Source of the DNA: an uncultured Cohaesibacter sp.
Lineage (GTDB): Bacteria; Pseudomonadota; Alphaproteobacteria; Rhizobiales; Cohaesibacteraceae
NCBI RefSeq assembly: GCF_963677725.1
Contig: NZ_OY782507.1
Span: forward strand, 4,508,171 to 4,572,170
Direction: 5' to 3'
DNA: 64,000 nt
Part shown: piece by piece, positions 10,095 through 19,023 of the stretch
How positions within the stretch are numbered: position 1 is the first letter of the stretch
Layout of the letters: each line of letters starts with the position of its first letter
Notes under the pieces: model-generated
The model's input: only the letters and a program-made list of their open reading frames with translations
The model's database searches: none
Told to the model about the DNA's origin: nothing
Translations under genes and position numbers: made by a program

Positions 10095-11247
10095 TCGAGC
10101 GTCCATCGGAGGTGTGCACGACGCCCTTGTCGGAGCGCACTTCTGGTGGTTTATAGGGCGAGAAAGCAATGCCCAGCCGTTCGGTTGCGCGGGTGTCCGG
10201 GTCGACCATGATGCTCTGTTTGGGCATTGGCAGCGGGACGATGGGTCCCGCTGGAACCGCAGCTCCAATTTCGGATCGAGTGTCCGGGTTGGCTGGCGAT
10301 GAGGGAAGCTGATTGTCCCCGGCAATGGAGGCCAATTGGCTCTTTGGAGCCTGACAGCTGCAATTGGCGACATATTCCTTCTGATAAAGGAAAGCCGTTT
10401 CAAGCGAATTGTAGGCGCGGCCATCCAGCGAGCGCATATCCTGGGGTGTTTCACCGGGATTTTGATAGATATACAATTCTACATCTGCACCGGGACAGCG
10501 AGAATGACAGGTATTCTTGTCACGACCAAAGCTGCCTTCGGTGGTCGAGAAGCTAATGGGGAAGAAATAGCCGTCACAGGCTCGGACGCAGACGGTTTTG
10601 TAGGTGCCGACTTGCGGGATGTCCCGGTCATCATAACCCCAGCGCTGGCTGAAATTGCTTTCTCTTGTGCGGAAAATGGAGCCAAATAGGCCACGACGCT
10701 TGCGGATCGGTTCGTCGCGGGCGAAGCGATCATATCGGTTCCCACAACCGGCATTGCCGAGTTCTCTGAGGATGCGGGCCTTTTCCATCCCATTGTCTTG
10801 CGGTGCCGCAGGGGCATAGCGGCTGCGCTTTTTTTCAAGGGCGGCGAGGTTGCGCTCCATCTTGCCAATGCGTTTTAGAAGCGCTGGGCAACTGGCTTTC
10901 GGGGTGCGGCGAAACAGGAAGATCCGTCGGCCATTGCAGCCATCGCGCTTGGCTAAACGATTGGCACTGTCGAGCTGAGCCAATTGCTTGTGAACGGCCG
11001 CATCATACTTCTCGAATTGTCGGCTGGAGCGGGACTGGCCTGCACGCTGTATGCGGGCGAGTTCGCCTTCAAGCTGGGCGCAATATTGGGCAAGAGTGAC
11101 CCTGGAGCTCTGCGCATGAATGGCGGGGGCAATGAAAACCACCGCTGACAGGGTCGTCAGCGCAAAGGTCAATCCGGTAATCTTGGTTCGCAACGTCAAG
11201 GTTATTATCCGCTTTGAGGACGTCTTTTGGCCCACAGGAAAGGGCAA
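10054..11247 (-). CDS. DUF2865 secreted protein
   Basis: A protein of up to 397 residues with an N-terminal hydrophobic signal (around [18 protein letters not shown], cleavage likely after IHA). A coiled-coil-like basic region follows, then the DUF2865 core with motifs [47 protein letters not shown] and NCSC. The family is largely confined to Rhizobiales and has no assigned function; the paired cysteines suggest a disulfide-bonded periplasmic protein. The longest frame begins at TTG 11247. Alternative GTG or TTG starts within the first 20 codons are equally possible because no strong ribosome-binding site is visible. It converges on gltX with a 41-bp overlap. Confidence 0.8.
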   Translation of the reverse strand: MPFPVGQKTSSKRIITLTLRTKITGLTFALTTLSAVVFIAPAIHAQSSRVTLAQYCAQLEGELARIQRAGQSRSSRQFEKYDAAVHKQLAQLDSANRLAKRDGCNGRRIFLFRRTPKASCPALLKRIGKMERNLAALEKKRSRYAPAAPQDNGMEKARILRELGNAGCGNRYDRFARDEPIRKRRGLFGSIFRTRESNFSQRWGYDDRDIPQVGTYKTVCVRACDGYFFPISFSTTEGSFGRDKNTCHSRCPGADVELYIYQNPGETPQDMRSLDGRAYNSLETAFLYQKEYVANCSCQAPKSQLASIAGDNQLPSSPANPDTRSEIGAAVPAGPIVPLPMPKQSIMVDPDTRATERLGIAFSPYKPPEVRSDKGVVHTSDGRSIRIVGPKFFGSQE

Positions 11248-11587
11248 GTCTCAGAACTGGTGCAGCCAAAGTATGCGACCATAAGACGGGGTCGCACCCA
11301 TTTGCTGATTTGTTACCAGAATCACCTCAGAATGAGGCGAAATTATTGTTCTTTTGTTTCATCAAACACAATCACATGCAATTGCCTTGATGGTGAGCGG
11401 TGAGACACACACAGGCAATGGATGGACTGGTTGCCTTTGCCTCTCTATCAGTCTTTCTATTGATGCCCCTTTTCCCTTAGGGGAAAGTGCGCTAAGAGAG
11501 CGGCGAAAGCTTATGACTGACGCTGCTTTGTTATTGGCGCGTCTCGCTAGCGGCTGATATCAGCTGCCAAGAAGAACGGTAAAATCG
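11248..11587. promoter_or_regulatory. Divergent intergenic region
   Basis: This 340-bp region separates the divergent DUF2865 and flavin-reductase genes and must hold both promoters. I see an inverted pair TTTTCCC/GGGGAAA near 11470-11487 and a pair GGCAA/TTGCC near 11413-11434, neither clearly diagnostic. No RNA gene or convincing small protein is visible. Confidence 0.35.
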
Positions 11588-12067
11588 ATGATTACGGATG
11601 TAGAGTTTCGTCAGGCCCTGGGCGCTTTTGCAACAGGAATTACAGTTGCTTCGACCCTGGACAAGGATGGTCGTCCTCACGGCCTGACGGTGAATAGCTT
11701 TAATTCCGTTTCGCTTGATCCGCCTCTGGTGTTGTGGTCCCTCAACAAGCAATCGCATCAGCTGGGCATTTTCGCTGAAAGCGGCTTTTATGGCATCAGC
11801 ATTCTGGCCGACGACCAGATGGAGATTTCCAACCGTTTTGCAGCAATGATCGAGGATCGCTTTGAAGGCGTCAGTTGGCACAAGGGGCAGACGGGTGCGC
11901 CTTTGCTTGATGGTGCCTTGGCAACATTCGATTGCAAGGTCGAGAAGATTGTTGAAGGGGGCGATCATGTCATTCTGATTGGCCGCGTGCTGACGGTCGC
12001 AAAACGGGATGGTGTGCCGCTTCTTTATTATGAGGGTGGGTACAAGAAGCTTGGCTCTTCTTTCTAA
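11588..12067 (+). CDS. Flavin reductase-like FMN-binding protein
   Basis: A 159-residue single-domain protein. The N-terminal pattern FRQALGAFATGITVAST, then GLTVNSFNSVSLDPPLVLW and a C-terminal HVILIGRVL, identify the flavin reductase-like split-barrel family. Members reduce free FMN or FAD with NAD(P)H, often to feed two-component monooxygenases. No monooxygenase partner lies next to it, so the substrate is unknown. The start ATG at 11588 follows AGAACGGTAAAATCG. A strong bidirectional terminator lies immediately downstream. Confidence 0.88.
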   Translation: MITDVEFRQALGAFATGITVASTLDKDGRPHGLTVNSFNSVSLDPPLVLWSLNKQSHQLGIFAESGFYGISILADDQMEISNRFAAMIEDRFEGVSWHKGQTGAPLLDGALATFDCKVEKIVEGGDHVILIGRVLTVAKRDGVPLLYYEGGYKKLGSSF

Positions 12068-12086
12068 GGATCAACTTTTTCCTGTT

Positions 12087-12126
12087 AAAAAGCCTCTGTC
12101 AGATCTCAATCTGACAGAGGCTTTTT
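12087..12126. terminator. Strong bidirectional terminator
   Basis: Sixteen-base arms pair perfectly: 12087-12102 (AAAAAGCCTCTGTCAG) with 12111-12126, and the loop is ATCTCAAT. A/T tracts on both ends let it terminate the flavin reductase on the plus strand and the SulP transporter on the minus strand. Confidence 0.93.
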
Positions 12127-12165
12127 GTTTGGCGTTGCGTTGGTCGGCGCTTTGGGCGAGGCGCT

Positions 12166-13764
12166 TTAGTTGGCAGGAATTCCGTGCTTTTTGCCGAACA
12201 GTTCGGAATAATCGACAGCCACTTGATATTTTGGATCGTCAATCACCGAAACCTCGATGAACTTGTCGGCTTTTTGCAGCAATTCGCGGCAGTCCGGTGC
12301 CAGATGACGCAGGTGCAGCTTTTTGCCCTGATCTTCATATCTGGTTGCAAGGCTGTCTATGGCCTGAAGCGCAGAATGGTCCCACACACGGGCAGACTTG
12401 AACTCGATGACGACGTCTTCGGGGTCGCTTTTCGGGTCGAACAGCTCCTGAAAACTGGCAACAGAGCCAAAGAAGAGCGGGCCGTGCAATTCATAAACCT
12501 TCCAGCCATGTTCTTCGACGCCGACTTTCACGTCGATGCGTTTGGCCGCTTGCCACGCAAAGACCAGTGCGGAGACAATCACACCAACCACAACAGCGAC
12601 TGCGAGGTCGGAATAGACGGTGACGCATGTCACAAGGATGATGACAAAGGCATCATGGCGCGGAATATCGCGCATGATCTTCAGGCTGCGCCAAGCAAAG
12701 GTGCCGATGACAACCATGAACATCACGCCCACCAGAGCGGCCAGCGGGATCTGTTCGATCAGGCCCGAGGCAAAGAGAATGAAGGACAGCAGGAACAGGG
12801 CTGCGGAAATACCGGACCAACGGGTCCGACCACCGGATTTCACATTGATCATCGACTGGCCGATCATCGCACAGCCGCCCATGCCGCCAAAGAAGCCGGT
12901 TACGACATTTGCAGCGCCCTGCGCGATGCTTTCCTTGGAAGCCCCACCGTGAGTGTCGGTCATTTCCGAGACGAGGTTGAGGGTCAGCAGGCTTTCAATC
13001 AGACCAATCGCGGCCAGAATCGCCGCATAAGGGAAGATGATCTTAAGGGTCTCAAGGGTTAGTGGGACCGTTGGAATGTGGAATTCAGGCAGGCCACCGG
13101 CGATGGTGGCGAGGTCGCCGACACGCGGGATGTTGAGATCAAGGCCAATCACCAGCATGGAGACACCAACGATTGCCAGCAATGGCGCGGGAATTGCCTT
13201 GGTCAGTCTTGGGGAAAGCCAGATGATGACCATGGTCAGCAATACAAGGCCAAGCATTGTATAAAGGGGTGTCCCCGTCATCCAGACCAGCTCTCCGGCC
13301 GCATTCTTGACCTTGAACTGGGAGAGCTGTGCCAGACCGATGACAATGGCAAGGCCATTGACGAATCCGAGCATCACGGGATGGGGCACCATACGGATGA
13401 ACTTGCCCCACCGCATGATTCCGGCGGTGATCTGAAGCAGTCCCATCAACACAATGGTGGCAAACAGATATTCCACGCCATGATTGATCACCAGCGAGAC
13501 CATGACAACGGCCAGTGCGCCGGTGGCACCGGAAATCATGCCGGGTCGACCGCCAAACACGGCAGTAATCAGGCCAACGATGAAGGCAGCATAGAGCCCG
13601 ACAAGGGGATGGACCTGTGCCACAAAGGCAAAGGCAACGGCTTCGGGCACAAGAGCCAAGGCGACGGTCAGACCAGACAAAGTGTCCGTCTTGAACTGCT
13701 TGGGCGACATCATATTGCTCAAACGAGCGCCTATACCCGTTGGGGTAGCGGTTTCGATTGTCAT
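12166..13764 (-). CDS. SulP family anion transporter with STAS domain
   Basis: A 532-residue protein with 10 or more hydrophobic segments followed by a cytoplasmic STAS domain from about residue 430. The signature near the N-terminus ([23 protein letters not shown]) and the [20 protein letters not shown] loop are typical of SulP carriers. These move sulfate, bicarbonate or related anions, and the substrate cannot be read from the sequence. The ATG at 13764 is preferred over a TTG at 13776. creA is divergent across a 318-bp region. The gene ends against the shared terminator at 12087-12126. Confidence 0.93.
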   Translation of the reverse strand: MTIETATPTGIGARLSNMMSPKQFKTDTLSGLTVALALVPEAVAFAFVAQVHPLVGLYAAFIVGLITAVFGGRPGMISGATGALAVVMVSLVINHGVEYLFATIVLMGLLQITAGIMRWGKFIRMVPHPVMLGFVNGLAIVIGLAQLSQFKVKNAAGELVWMTGTPLYTMLGLVLLTMVIIWLSPRLTKAIPAPLLAIVGVSMLVIGLDLNIPRVGDLATIAGGLPEFHIPTVPLTLETLKIIFPYAAILAAIGLIESLLTLNLVSEMTDTHGGASKESIAQGAANVVTGFFGGMGGCAMIGQSMINVKSGGRTRWSGISAALFLLSFILFASGLIEQIPLAALVGVMFMVVIGTFAWRSLKIMRDIPRHDAFVIILVTCVTVYSDLAVAVVVGVIVSALVFAWQAAKRIDVKVGVEEHGWKVYELHGPLFFGSVASFQELFDPKSDPEDVVIEFKSARVWDHSALQAIDSLATRYEDQGKKLHLRHLAPDCRELLQKADKFIEVSVIDDPKYQVAVDYSELFGKKHGIPAN

Positions 13765-14082
13765 ACAGGGTTCCAATTCGGGAGGATGTATTCAAGCCAG
13801 GCAAAAAGGCCGGCGAATAGGTAAAATAACATAATTTAGAATGTTTCTATCGGAGTGGTGCGCTTATTGCAAGGCCGCGAGCGCTTCAATTTCATGCATT
13901 GCAGCAATGAAACTGCTTCATGGCTGTGCGTTTCCTCTTGGCCGGGGAAAATCAGGGTCGCAATTTCATTTCTGTGACTTATATCTTGCATGACATATGC
14001 ATGCGGATATTGGGGATGGGCCAAACTGGTCTGTCATTTCGACCCGATTACTGCTCAACCAAATGCAGAACAGGATTAGACT
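13765..14082. promoter_or_regulatory. Divergent sulP/creA regulatory region with inverted repeat
   Basis: This region holds both promoters. It contains an imperfect palindrome at 13890-13912 (TTTCAT ... ATGAAA) enclosing the perfect CATTG-CAG-CAATG at 13897-13909, a candidate operator. The part close to sulP is AT-rich (around 13820-13850), as expected for a promoter. No gene is visible in it. Confidence 0.4.
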
Positions 14083-14589
14083 ATGTTTCGTTCACTGATG
14101 GGAGCTTGCCTTGCGCTTGCACTTGGCATCACGTCGGCCATGGCCGCAGACGGGCCGGATCTTATTTTCAAGAAATCGACGGTTTGGAAGTTCCTGACCC
14201 CTGATCACAAGCTGGCGACCTATGCCATTGATGATCCTTTGATCGAAGGGGTGGCCTGTCACTTCACCGTGCCGGAAAAAGGCGGCATTTCGGGGATGTT
14301 TGGCGTGGCCGAGGAAGTATCCGATGCATCTCTGGCCTGTCGTCAGGTCGGCCCGATTGCTTTCAAGGAGAAGTTCGAGCAAGGCGATGAAATGTTTCGC
14401 ACGCGCCGGTCGCTTCTCTTCAAGAAAACCCGCATTGTGCGCGGCTGTGATTCCAAGCGCAACGTGCTGGTCTATTTGATCTATTCGGACAAACTTATCG
14501 ATGGCAGCCCGAAAAACTCGACTTCTACCGTGCCGATCATGCCATGGGGTAGCAATGACGCACCGCGTTGTGGCGATTGGTTGGAATAG
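14083..14589 (+). CDS. creA: CreA family periplasmic protein
   Basis: A 168-residue protein with a cleavable signal peptide (cleavage likely after AMA at residue 21). It has the CreA pattern: DLIFKKSTVWK, IDDPLIEGVACHFT, GGISGMFGVAEEVSDASLACRQVGPI, KRNVLVYLIYSDKLIDGSPKNS and VPIMPWG. The role of CreA is not established. Cys pairs in the mature part suggest disulfides. It converges with pabC, leaving only three bases between the two stops and no terminator hairpin between them. Confidence 0.93.
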   Translation: MFRSLMGACLALALGITSAMAADGPDLIFKKSTVWKFLTPDHKLATYAIDDPLIEGVACHFTVPEKGGISGMFGVAEEVSDASLACRQVGPIAFKEKFEQGDEMFRTRRSLLFKKTRIVRGCDSKRNVLVYLIYSDKLIDGSPKNSTSTVPIMPWGSNDAPRCGDWLE

Positions 14590-14592
14590 CCC

Positions 14593-15492
14593 TTAAACTT
14601 GGCTGTCATCCTTGCACGGTTGGCGGGCCTCGGTCAGAAGGTGGCGAAAGAGGGTCTGGAGTTGATGGATCCTGTCTCCTTCCGAAGAGGTATAGATTTG
14701 GTCATCCAACTGGTTGACCCTGCGCACAATTCGAAGGCTGTTGGTGAGAAAGACACCATCAGCCTTTTTTATGTCGTCAAGGCTGAGGCTTTGCTCCGTT
14801 GCTTGGCAGTCAATCTCAGGGGCATGGGCGAGGACTTTGCTGCGCAGAATGCCGGGCAACAGGCCATCTTGAATGGGCGGGGTGATGAGACTGTTGCCAA
14901 AGATGGCAAAGACATTGCCGATGGTGGCGCAAGCCACCTTGCCCTGATTGTTGAGCATCAAGGCGTCGCCAGCGCCCGCGTCTGATGCCTCTTTTGAGGC
15001 CAATATATGATCAAGGTAATTGAGGCTTTTAAGGCTGGAAGTGGGCGAGCCTTCATTTTTCCGGATCGTGCTGGTGATCAGGCTGATGGTGTCAAAGGCC
15101 ATCATGTCGGGATAGGGCGCAAGGCTTGCAAAGGATGTACCTGGGCTGTTTTTTGCGGGCACCAAACCCCGCCCGCCCGGGTTGCGGGTGACCGTCAAGC
15201 GCAGGATGGCATTGGTTTGAGCGTTGACGCGACCAAGCTCTTGAACAATTGCATCCAGCGTTGCTGCTTCGATCATGATGCCGAGACGTCGGGCACTGGT
15301 CAGCAGGCGGGTGCGATGCTCCGGCCACCAAATGGGTGCACCTTTGAGGATTGGCAGGGTTTCAAATATCCCGTCACCGAGCAACAGGCCGCGATTATCG
15401 AGCTCAATCTTTGCCTCGTTGGCCTCATCGCCGAGCAGCAGCGTGCCGTTGATCCAGACGGCTTTTGTGAAACCGGACTGCGGGTCAGTCAT
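14593..15492 (-). CDS. pabC: Class IV aminotransferase, probable aminodeoxychorismate lyase
   Basis: A 299-residue fold-type IV PLP enzyme. The N-terminal GDGIFETLPI motif and the Schiff-base Lys155 in SSLKSLNYLDHILA are clear. Position decides the call: it follows pabB and pabA with an 8-bp overlap of the pabA end, so it most likely removes pyruvate from 4-amino-4-deoxychorismate to give p-aminobenzoate for folate. A branched-chain or D-amino acid aminotransferase is the alternative from sequence alone. Confidence 0.85.
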   Translation of the reverse strand: MTDPQSGFTKAVWINGTLLLGDEANEAKIELDNRGLLLGDGIFETLPILKGAPIWWPEHRTRLLTSARRLGIMIEAATLDAIVQELGRVNAQTNAILRLTVTRNPGGRGLVPAKNSPGTSFASLAPYPDMMAFDTISLITSTIRKNEGSPTSSLKSLNYLDHILASKEASDAGAGDALMLNNQGKVACATIGNVFAIFGNSLITPPIQDGLLPGILRSKVLAHAPEIDCQATEQSLSLDDIKKADGVFLTNSLRIVRRVNQLDDQIYTSSEGDRIHQLQTLFRHLLTEARQPCKDDSQV

Positions 15493-16057
15493 GGAGCCTC
15501 TCCAGAAAGTGCTTTAGCAAATTGTGGCCGTGGTCTGTCAGAATTGACTCGGGGTGGAATTGCAGCCCATGGGTCGGATGGCTTTTATGGCGAAGGCCCA
15601 TAATTTCACCGGTCTGCGAGCGGGCGGTGACTGTCAGGACATCGGGCAAAGGGTCCGGCGCGACGACTAGCGAGTGATAGCGCCCGACCGTCAACGGATT
15701 GGGCAAACCGGCAAAGAGACCCGTTCCATCATGAGACAGGGCGCTGGCGCGCCCATGCATGGGCTCGGTTGCGTGGGTGACGATGCCACCAAAGGCGGCA
15801 CCAATGGCCTGATGGCCAAGGCAAATGCCAAGGATAGGGATACGGCCTGAAAAGGTCTTGATGAGATCGATCATGATGCCGGCATCTTCCGGTCGACCGG
15901 GTCCCGGCGACAAAAGGATGGCGTCAGGGTCGAGGCGGGCGACGTCATTAAGGCTCAGGGCGTCATTGCGATAGACGGCGACCTGTTGGCCAAGCTCCTC
16001 GCAGTAGCGGGCCAAGTTGAAGACAAAGGAATCATAATTGTCGAGAATGAGGATCAT
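15485..16057 (-). CDS. pabA: Aminodeoxychorismate/anthranilate synthase glutaminase subunit
   Basis: A 190-residue class I glutamine amidotransferase. It begins MILILDNYDSFVFNLARY, has the nucleophile motif GICLGHQAIG (Cys near residue 78) and the closing HPESIL motif with the catalytic His-Glu pair. It supplies ammonia to PabB. The start overlaps the pabB stop by four bases (ATGA at 16054-16057) and its end overlaps pabC, so the three genes form a tight translationally coupled operon. TrpG is the homologous alternative, excluded here by the neighbours. Confidence 0.92.
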   Translation of the reverse strand: MILILDNYDSFVFNLARYCEELGQQVAVYRNDALSLNDVARLDPDAILLSPGPGRPEDAGIMIDLIKTFSGRIPILGICLGHQAIGAAFGGIVTHATEPMHGRASALSHDGTGLFAGLPNPLTVGRYHSLVVAPDPLPDVLTVTARSQTGEIMGLRHKSHPTHGLQFHPESILTDHGHNLLKHFLERLHD

Positions 16058-17577
16058 GATCCGGCCCGACCCTCATGGTTGCTTATAAGCTCATTGCCTT
16101 CGAAATTTTTGCGCTCCGCCTCAACTGACGTGCCGAGGCCGCGAAAGAGAGCGGACGCTTTATGCAGGCATTCTTCATATTCTGATGCAGGATCGGAGAG
16201 AATGGTAATCCCGCCACCGGTATGGAACTGAACCTTTTCATCGCGGAAGGTGAGGGTGCGGATGGCAATGTTGGTGTCCATGGCACCATTGAAGCCCAGA
16301 TAGCCGATTGCGCCGCAATAGACGCCGCGGGGCAGATTTTCCAACTCGGTGATGATTTCCATGGCACGGATTTTGGGGGCGCCTGTGATGGAGCCGCCGG
16401 GGAAGGTCGCGCCGAGCAGGGAGACCGCGCCCAGCTTTTCTTTCATGTCTCCGGTGACCGAGGAGACCAGATGATGCACCCGGGCATAGCTTTCGAGTGT
16501 GCAGAGATCCGGCACCTTGATCGATCCGGGCTTGCAGACCCGTGACAGGTCGTTGCGCATCAGGTCCGTGATCATGATGTTTTCCGCCCTGTCCTTGTCG
16601 CTCTTTTGAAGCGCTCCAGCGAGCGCTTCATCGCGGGCAGGGTCATCAAGATCGCGCGGGGCAGTGCCTTTTATGGGGCGGGTTTCGACCTGGCCGCCAG
16701 CTGTGAGCGTGACAAATCGTTCGGGGGAACTGGAGGCGATTGCATGATCGCCGCATTCAAGAAAGGCGGCAAAGGGGGCGGCATTGCGCTCGCGCAATTG
16801 CAGATAATAGGCAAGCGGGGTTGCGCTCTTGGCTGATGGCAAGGGGGCGCTGAAGCACTGGGTGATGTTTGCCTGAAAGATGTCGCCGTCGCGTATATAA
16901 CTGCGTGTGCGCTCAATGGCTTTTTCAAAGGCTGCGCGGGTGAAATTGGAGCGCCAGCCAGTTATGGCCGGGGGCGCGATGGTTGCCGGTTGCTCTTGTC
17001 TTGCTTTGTTCAGCAGATCGCGCAACCATTTCAGGCGCAGCCGGGCGCGGGATGTGCGAGCCTCGCCGCGCTCTGGATAGCCTGACGACAGGATAAAGGC
17101 CCGGTCTCTTGGCGGCGCGTCAGGGCCATCGGCAAAATGATCAATCGCCAGAATTACATCATAGAATGGCAAATGCAGATCGAGCAGCCGGTTTTGCTCT
17201 TGGCTGGTTTTCGGCAAATGCTCAAGCAGTCGGCCTGCTTCATAGGCGATATAACCCATCGCGCCCCCTTGAAAAGGCGGGATGTCGGCCTCGACCGAGG
17301 CCAGTTGATAGGTGTCGAGGCGTTTTTGCAGCGCAACCAGCGGTGCATCGGGCAGGACATCGCCATTCCAGAAGGCCTTTCCATCTCGAGAGGTGAGAAG
17401 GCCAAAGGGGTCTGCCGCACAATAGGAATAGCGCCCGAGCGAGCCGGATCGAGCCGCGCTGTCAAGGCAGGCAATGTGTGGCAAATGGCCGAGCGAGTTG
17501 AGACACTGCTCGATCGAGGGTGGCGAAACTTCCTTGATGAACGGGGAGGGCCTCACCCCGTAGTCGCTGATTGTCAT
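16054..17577 (-). CDS. pabB: Aminodeoxychorismate synthase component I
   Basis: A protein of about 507 residues of the chorismate-utilising family. Visible motifs are DGDIFQANITQ, SSSPERFVTL, RPIKGTAPRD, ENIMITDLMRNDLSRV and GGSITGAPKIRAMEII. It makes 4-amino-4-deoxychorismate from chorismate and ammonia. The ATG at 17577 (MTISDYGVRPSP) and a more upstream ATG at 17604 are both possible. pabA and pabC follow with overlaps, so p-aminobenzoate synthesis from chorismate is encoded in one operon. A TrpE role is less likely because of the pabC partner. Confidence 0.9.
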   Translation of the reverse strand: MTISDYGVRPSPFIKEVSPPSIEQCLNSLGHLPHIACLDSAARSGSLGRYSYCAADPFGLLTSRDGKAFWNGDVLPDAPLVALQKRLDTYQLASVEADIPPFQGGAMGYIAYEAGRLLEHLPKTSQEQNRLLDLHLPFYDVILAIDHFADGPDAPPRDRAFILSSGYPERGEARTSRARLRLKWLRDLLNKARQEQPATIAPPAITGWRSNFTRAAFEKAIERTRSYIRDGDIFQANITQCFSAPLPSAKSATPLAYYLQLRERNAAPFAAFLECGDHAIASSSPERFVTLTAGGQVETRPIKGTAPRDLDDPARDEALAGALQKSDKDRAENIMITDLMRNDLSRVCKPGSIKVPDLCTLESYARVHHLVSSVTGDMKEKLGAVSLLGATFPGGSITGAPKIRAMEIITELENLPRGVYCGAIGYLGFNGAMDTNIAIRTLTFRDEKVQFHTGGGITILSDPASEYEECLHKASALFRGLGTSVEAERKNFEGNELISNHEGRAGS

Positions 17578-17692
17578 GGTCGTTGGGTCATGTCTTGTCG
17601 GCATCTGTTGGAAGGGGGAGCCATTTCAACAGATGCGGATCGCCAGATCTGATCCAGACCTTTGGGCGCTTGCGTGTATCGTCTGATCGATC

Positions 17693-17995
17693 CTACGGTC
17701 GACAGAAGCTTTTATGCAAGACCGAAAGCACTTCCTCGACAACGGGGCTGGCGAGGGAATAGAAGATCGTGGTGCCTTCACGCCGGGTCGTGACAATGCT
17801 TTGAGCGCGCATCAAGGCCATGTGCTGGGATACTGTTGTCATGCGCAGCCCGGTCTTTTCGGCAAGCGTGCCGACATTCTGTTCGCCCTCAATCAGTTGG
17901 CACAGAATAAGAAGACGGGGGCCTGATGCGAGGAGTTTGAGAAATCCTGCCGCCTCTTCTGAGTTTTTTTCCAGGTCTTGAATGTTCATATTCAT
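17693..17995 (-). CDS. ArsR-family repressor with BigR/SqrR-like cysteine pair
   Basis: A 100-residue winged-helix regulator. The helix-turn-helix region reads VGTLAEKTGLRMTTVSQHMALMR and is followed by a beta-wing (TTRREGTTIFYSL). Cys32 lies in helix 2 (LLILCQL) and Cys98 near the end (HKSFCRP). These are the only cysteines and their spacing of 66 residues equals that of the redox pair in the persulfide sensors SqrR (Cys41/107) and BigR (Cys42/108) as I recall them. It is therefore probably a sulfide/persulfide-responsive repressor, which is inference. No sulfide-oxidation gene lies next to it; pabB starts just downstream on the same strand. Confidence 0.85.
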   Translation of the reverse strand: MNMNIQDLEKNSEEAAGFLKLLASGPRLLILCQLIEGEQNVGTLAEKTGLRMTTVSQHMALMRAQSIVTTRREGTTIFYSLASPVVEEVLSVLHKSFCRP

Positions 17996-18008
17996 TTTCA
18001 GGGTCTCT

Positions 18009-18021
18009 AGCTCCGAGAGCT
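18009..18021. promoter_or_regulatory. Palindrome upstream of the BigR-like gene
   Basis: AGCTC-CGA-GAGCT lies 14 bp upstream of the start of the ArsR-family gene on the minus strand. Such a position suits an autoregulatory operator, but it also overlaps the ribosome-binding region, so the function is uncertain. Confidence 0.3.
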
Positions 18022-18339
18022 CGTGGACAAAGTGACTTTAGGGAAGCTTGGTCTTCCAATGAGCCTCTTGCCCCTCCTTCTCCTTGGTGTCGTGTGACAA
18101 TAAGTCGCCGGTCATCTTTGGTTATTAATATACCTATGACTTTAGTCGAGTGAAGCCTTTTTCCCGGTTTGCATTCTTTATCCGGGATTATCAAGCATAA
18201 ATTTGGACTGCTGTAGTCACAAATACCGATCCCGAGAGGGTAGAAAGGTTAAACGATATTTCTCGCAGTCGCGCAGACATGGGGTTTGTCTGTGAAAAAT
18301 GTGACCAATTTCTGCATGATAAACAGAATCACCCGACCT

Positions 18340-18460
18340 GAAAATGGAAAAGCTCCTGACATCGCTGTCAGGAGCTTCCATGCGGCAAAGAGTGGGTGCG
18401 ACTGGTTCGGGCATAAAATGCCCATGGGATGGGTTCTTTGCCGTATTTCTTGCGCCAGTG
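18340..18460 (-). ncRNA. Candidate small structured RNA with its own terminator
   Basis: Read on the minus strand, a nine-base stem (CGGCAAAGA at 18443-18435 with TCTTTGCCG at 18391-18383) encloses a hairpin GGGCAT-TTT-ATGCCC (18423-18409). Three bases later comes a 12-bp hairpin (18377-18366 with 18361-18350, loop GCGA) followed by the T-rich TTTTCCATTTTC, which is a good intrinsic terminator. No protein-coding gene is read into this terminator. A weak promoter-like pair (TTGGTT and CATTTT, 17 apart) lies just upstream near 18470-18500. It matches no RNA family that I can name. Confidence 0.5.
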
Positions 18461-19023
18461 TGAGTGGCAAAATGAAGGTCTGATCAAGCCGAACCAAAGT
18501 GATCCTGTTTGATGTCGTCACTCTATGAGATGGGGGCTGAATGAAACCTGAGGTGGTTATTCATTTTGGGTTCATGTTGATGAATGACCGGAAGCCCTGC
18601 GTAAAAAAGGGAAGCTTTTTACGCGGGTGCGAGCCCAAAGTTGCGGGCTAGGGCGGCAATATTGCGGGTTGATGCGTGGATAGCTTGCGTTATTGCACAG
18701 ATTGGCGGTCTTGGGCGGTTGACGCGCATCGACATTTTGGCCATTGTTGCGACCATGAAAACGGATCGTCCTACCAACTGCTGCATTATTGGTTCGATTA
18801 TTATCCACTAGCATATCGCTGGCTGGAGCCGTTTCGCTCATCCCTAAAATATCTTGAAACGATTTCCGGCCAGCGCCTGATATGCGCCCTGTTTGGGCTT
18901 TGCATGCAGCCGTTTTCTTGGCGTGCTTCGGATCCAGTTGTCCGGCGCTGCGCTGCGTTGATTATCTATATGGAAGTAAATACTTTTCTGCAAAATGTGC
19001 AGATACAGATTGGGAATGGGTCA

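Larger units (their letters stand above)
17996..19023. other. 1-kb gene-free stretch before cysS
   Basis: Apart from the palindrome at 18009-18021 and the candidate RNA at 18340-18460, I see a hairpin at 18599-18624 (GCGTAAAAA pairing with TTTTTACGC) with no T-tract and a second stem AGCCC/GGGCT at about 18633-18650. The cysS frame stays open from 18676, but the translation upstream of 19024 resembles no synthetase extension, so I treat it as untranslated leader or non-coding DNA. Confidence 0.5.

Noticed and set aside
11354-11557. 67-codon frame upstream of the flavin reductase
   Set aside because: No ribosome-binding site, no domain features, and it sits in the expected promoter region.
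13078-13824. 248-codon open frame opposite the SulP transporter
   Set aside because: It is extremely rich in His, Gln, Asp and Gly, the typical shadow of a hydrophobic membrane protein read on the opposite strand.
18249-18521. 90-codon minus-strand frame covering the candidate small RNA
   Set aside because: There is no ribosome-binding site and no recognisable protein pattern. The stems and terminator explain the stretch better.
18676-19023. Upstream in-frame extension of cysS by 116 codons
   Set aside because: The translated stretch has no synthetase similarity, is rich in Trp, Cys and His in an odd pattern, and homologues start at MTKHAEP-like sequences near 19024.
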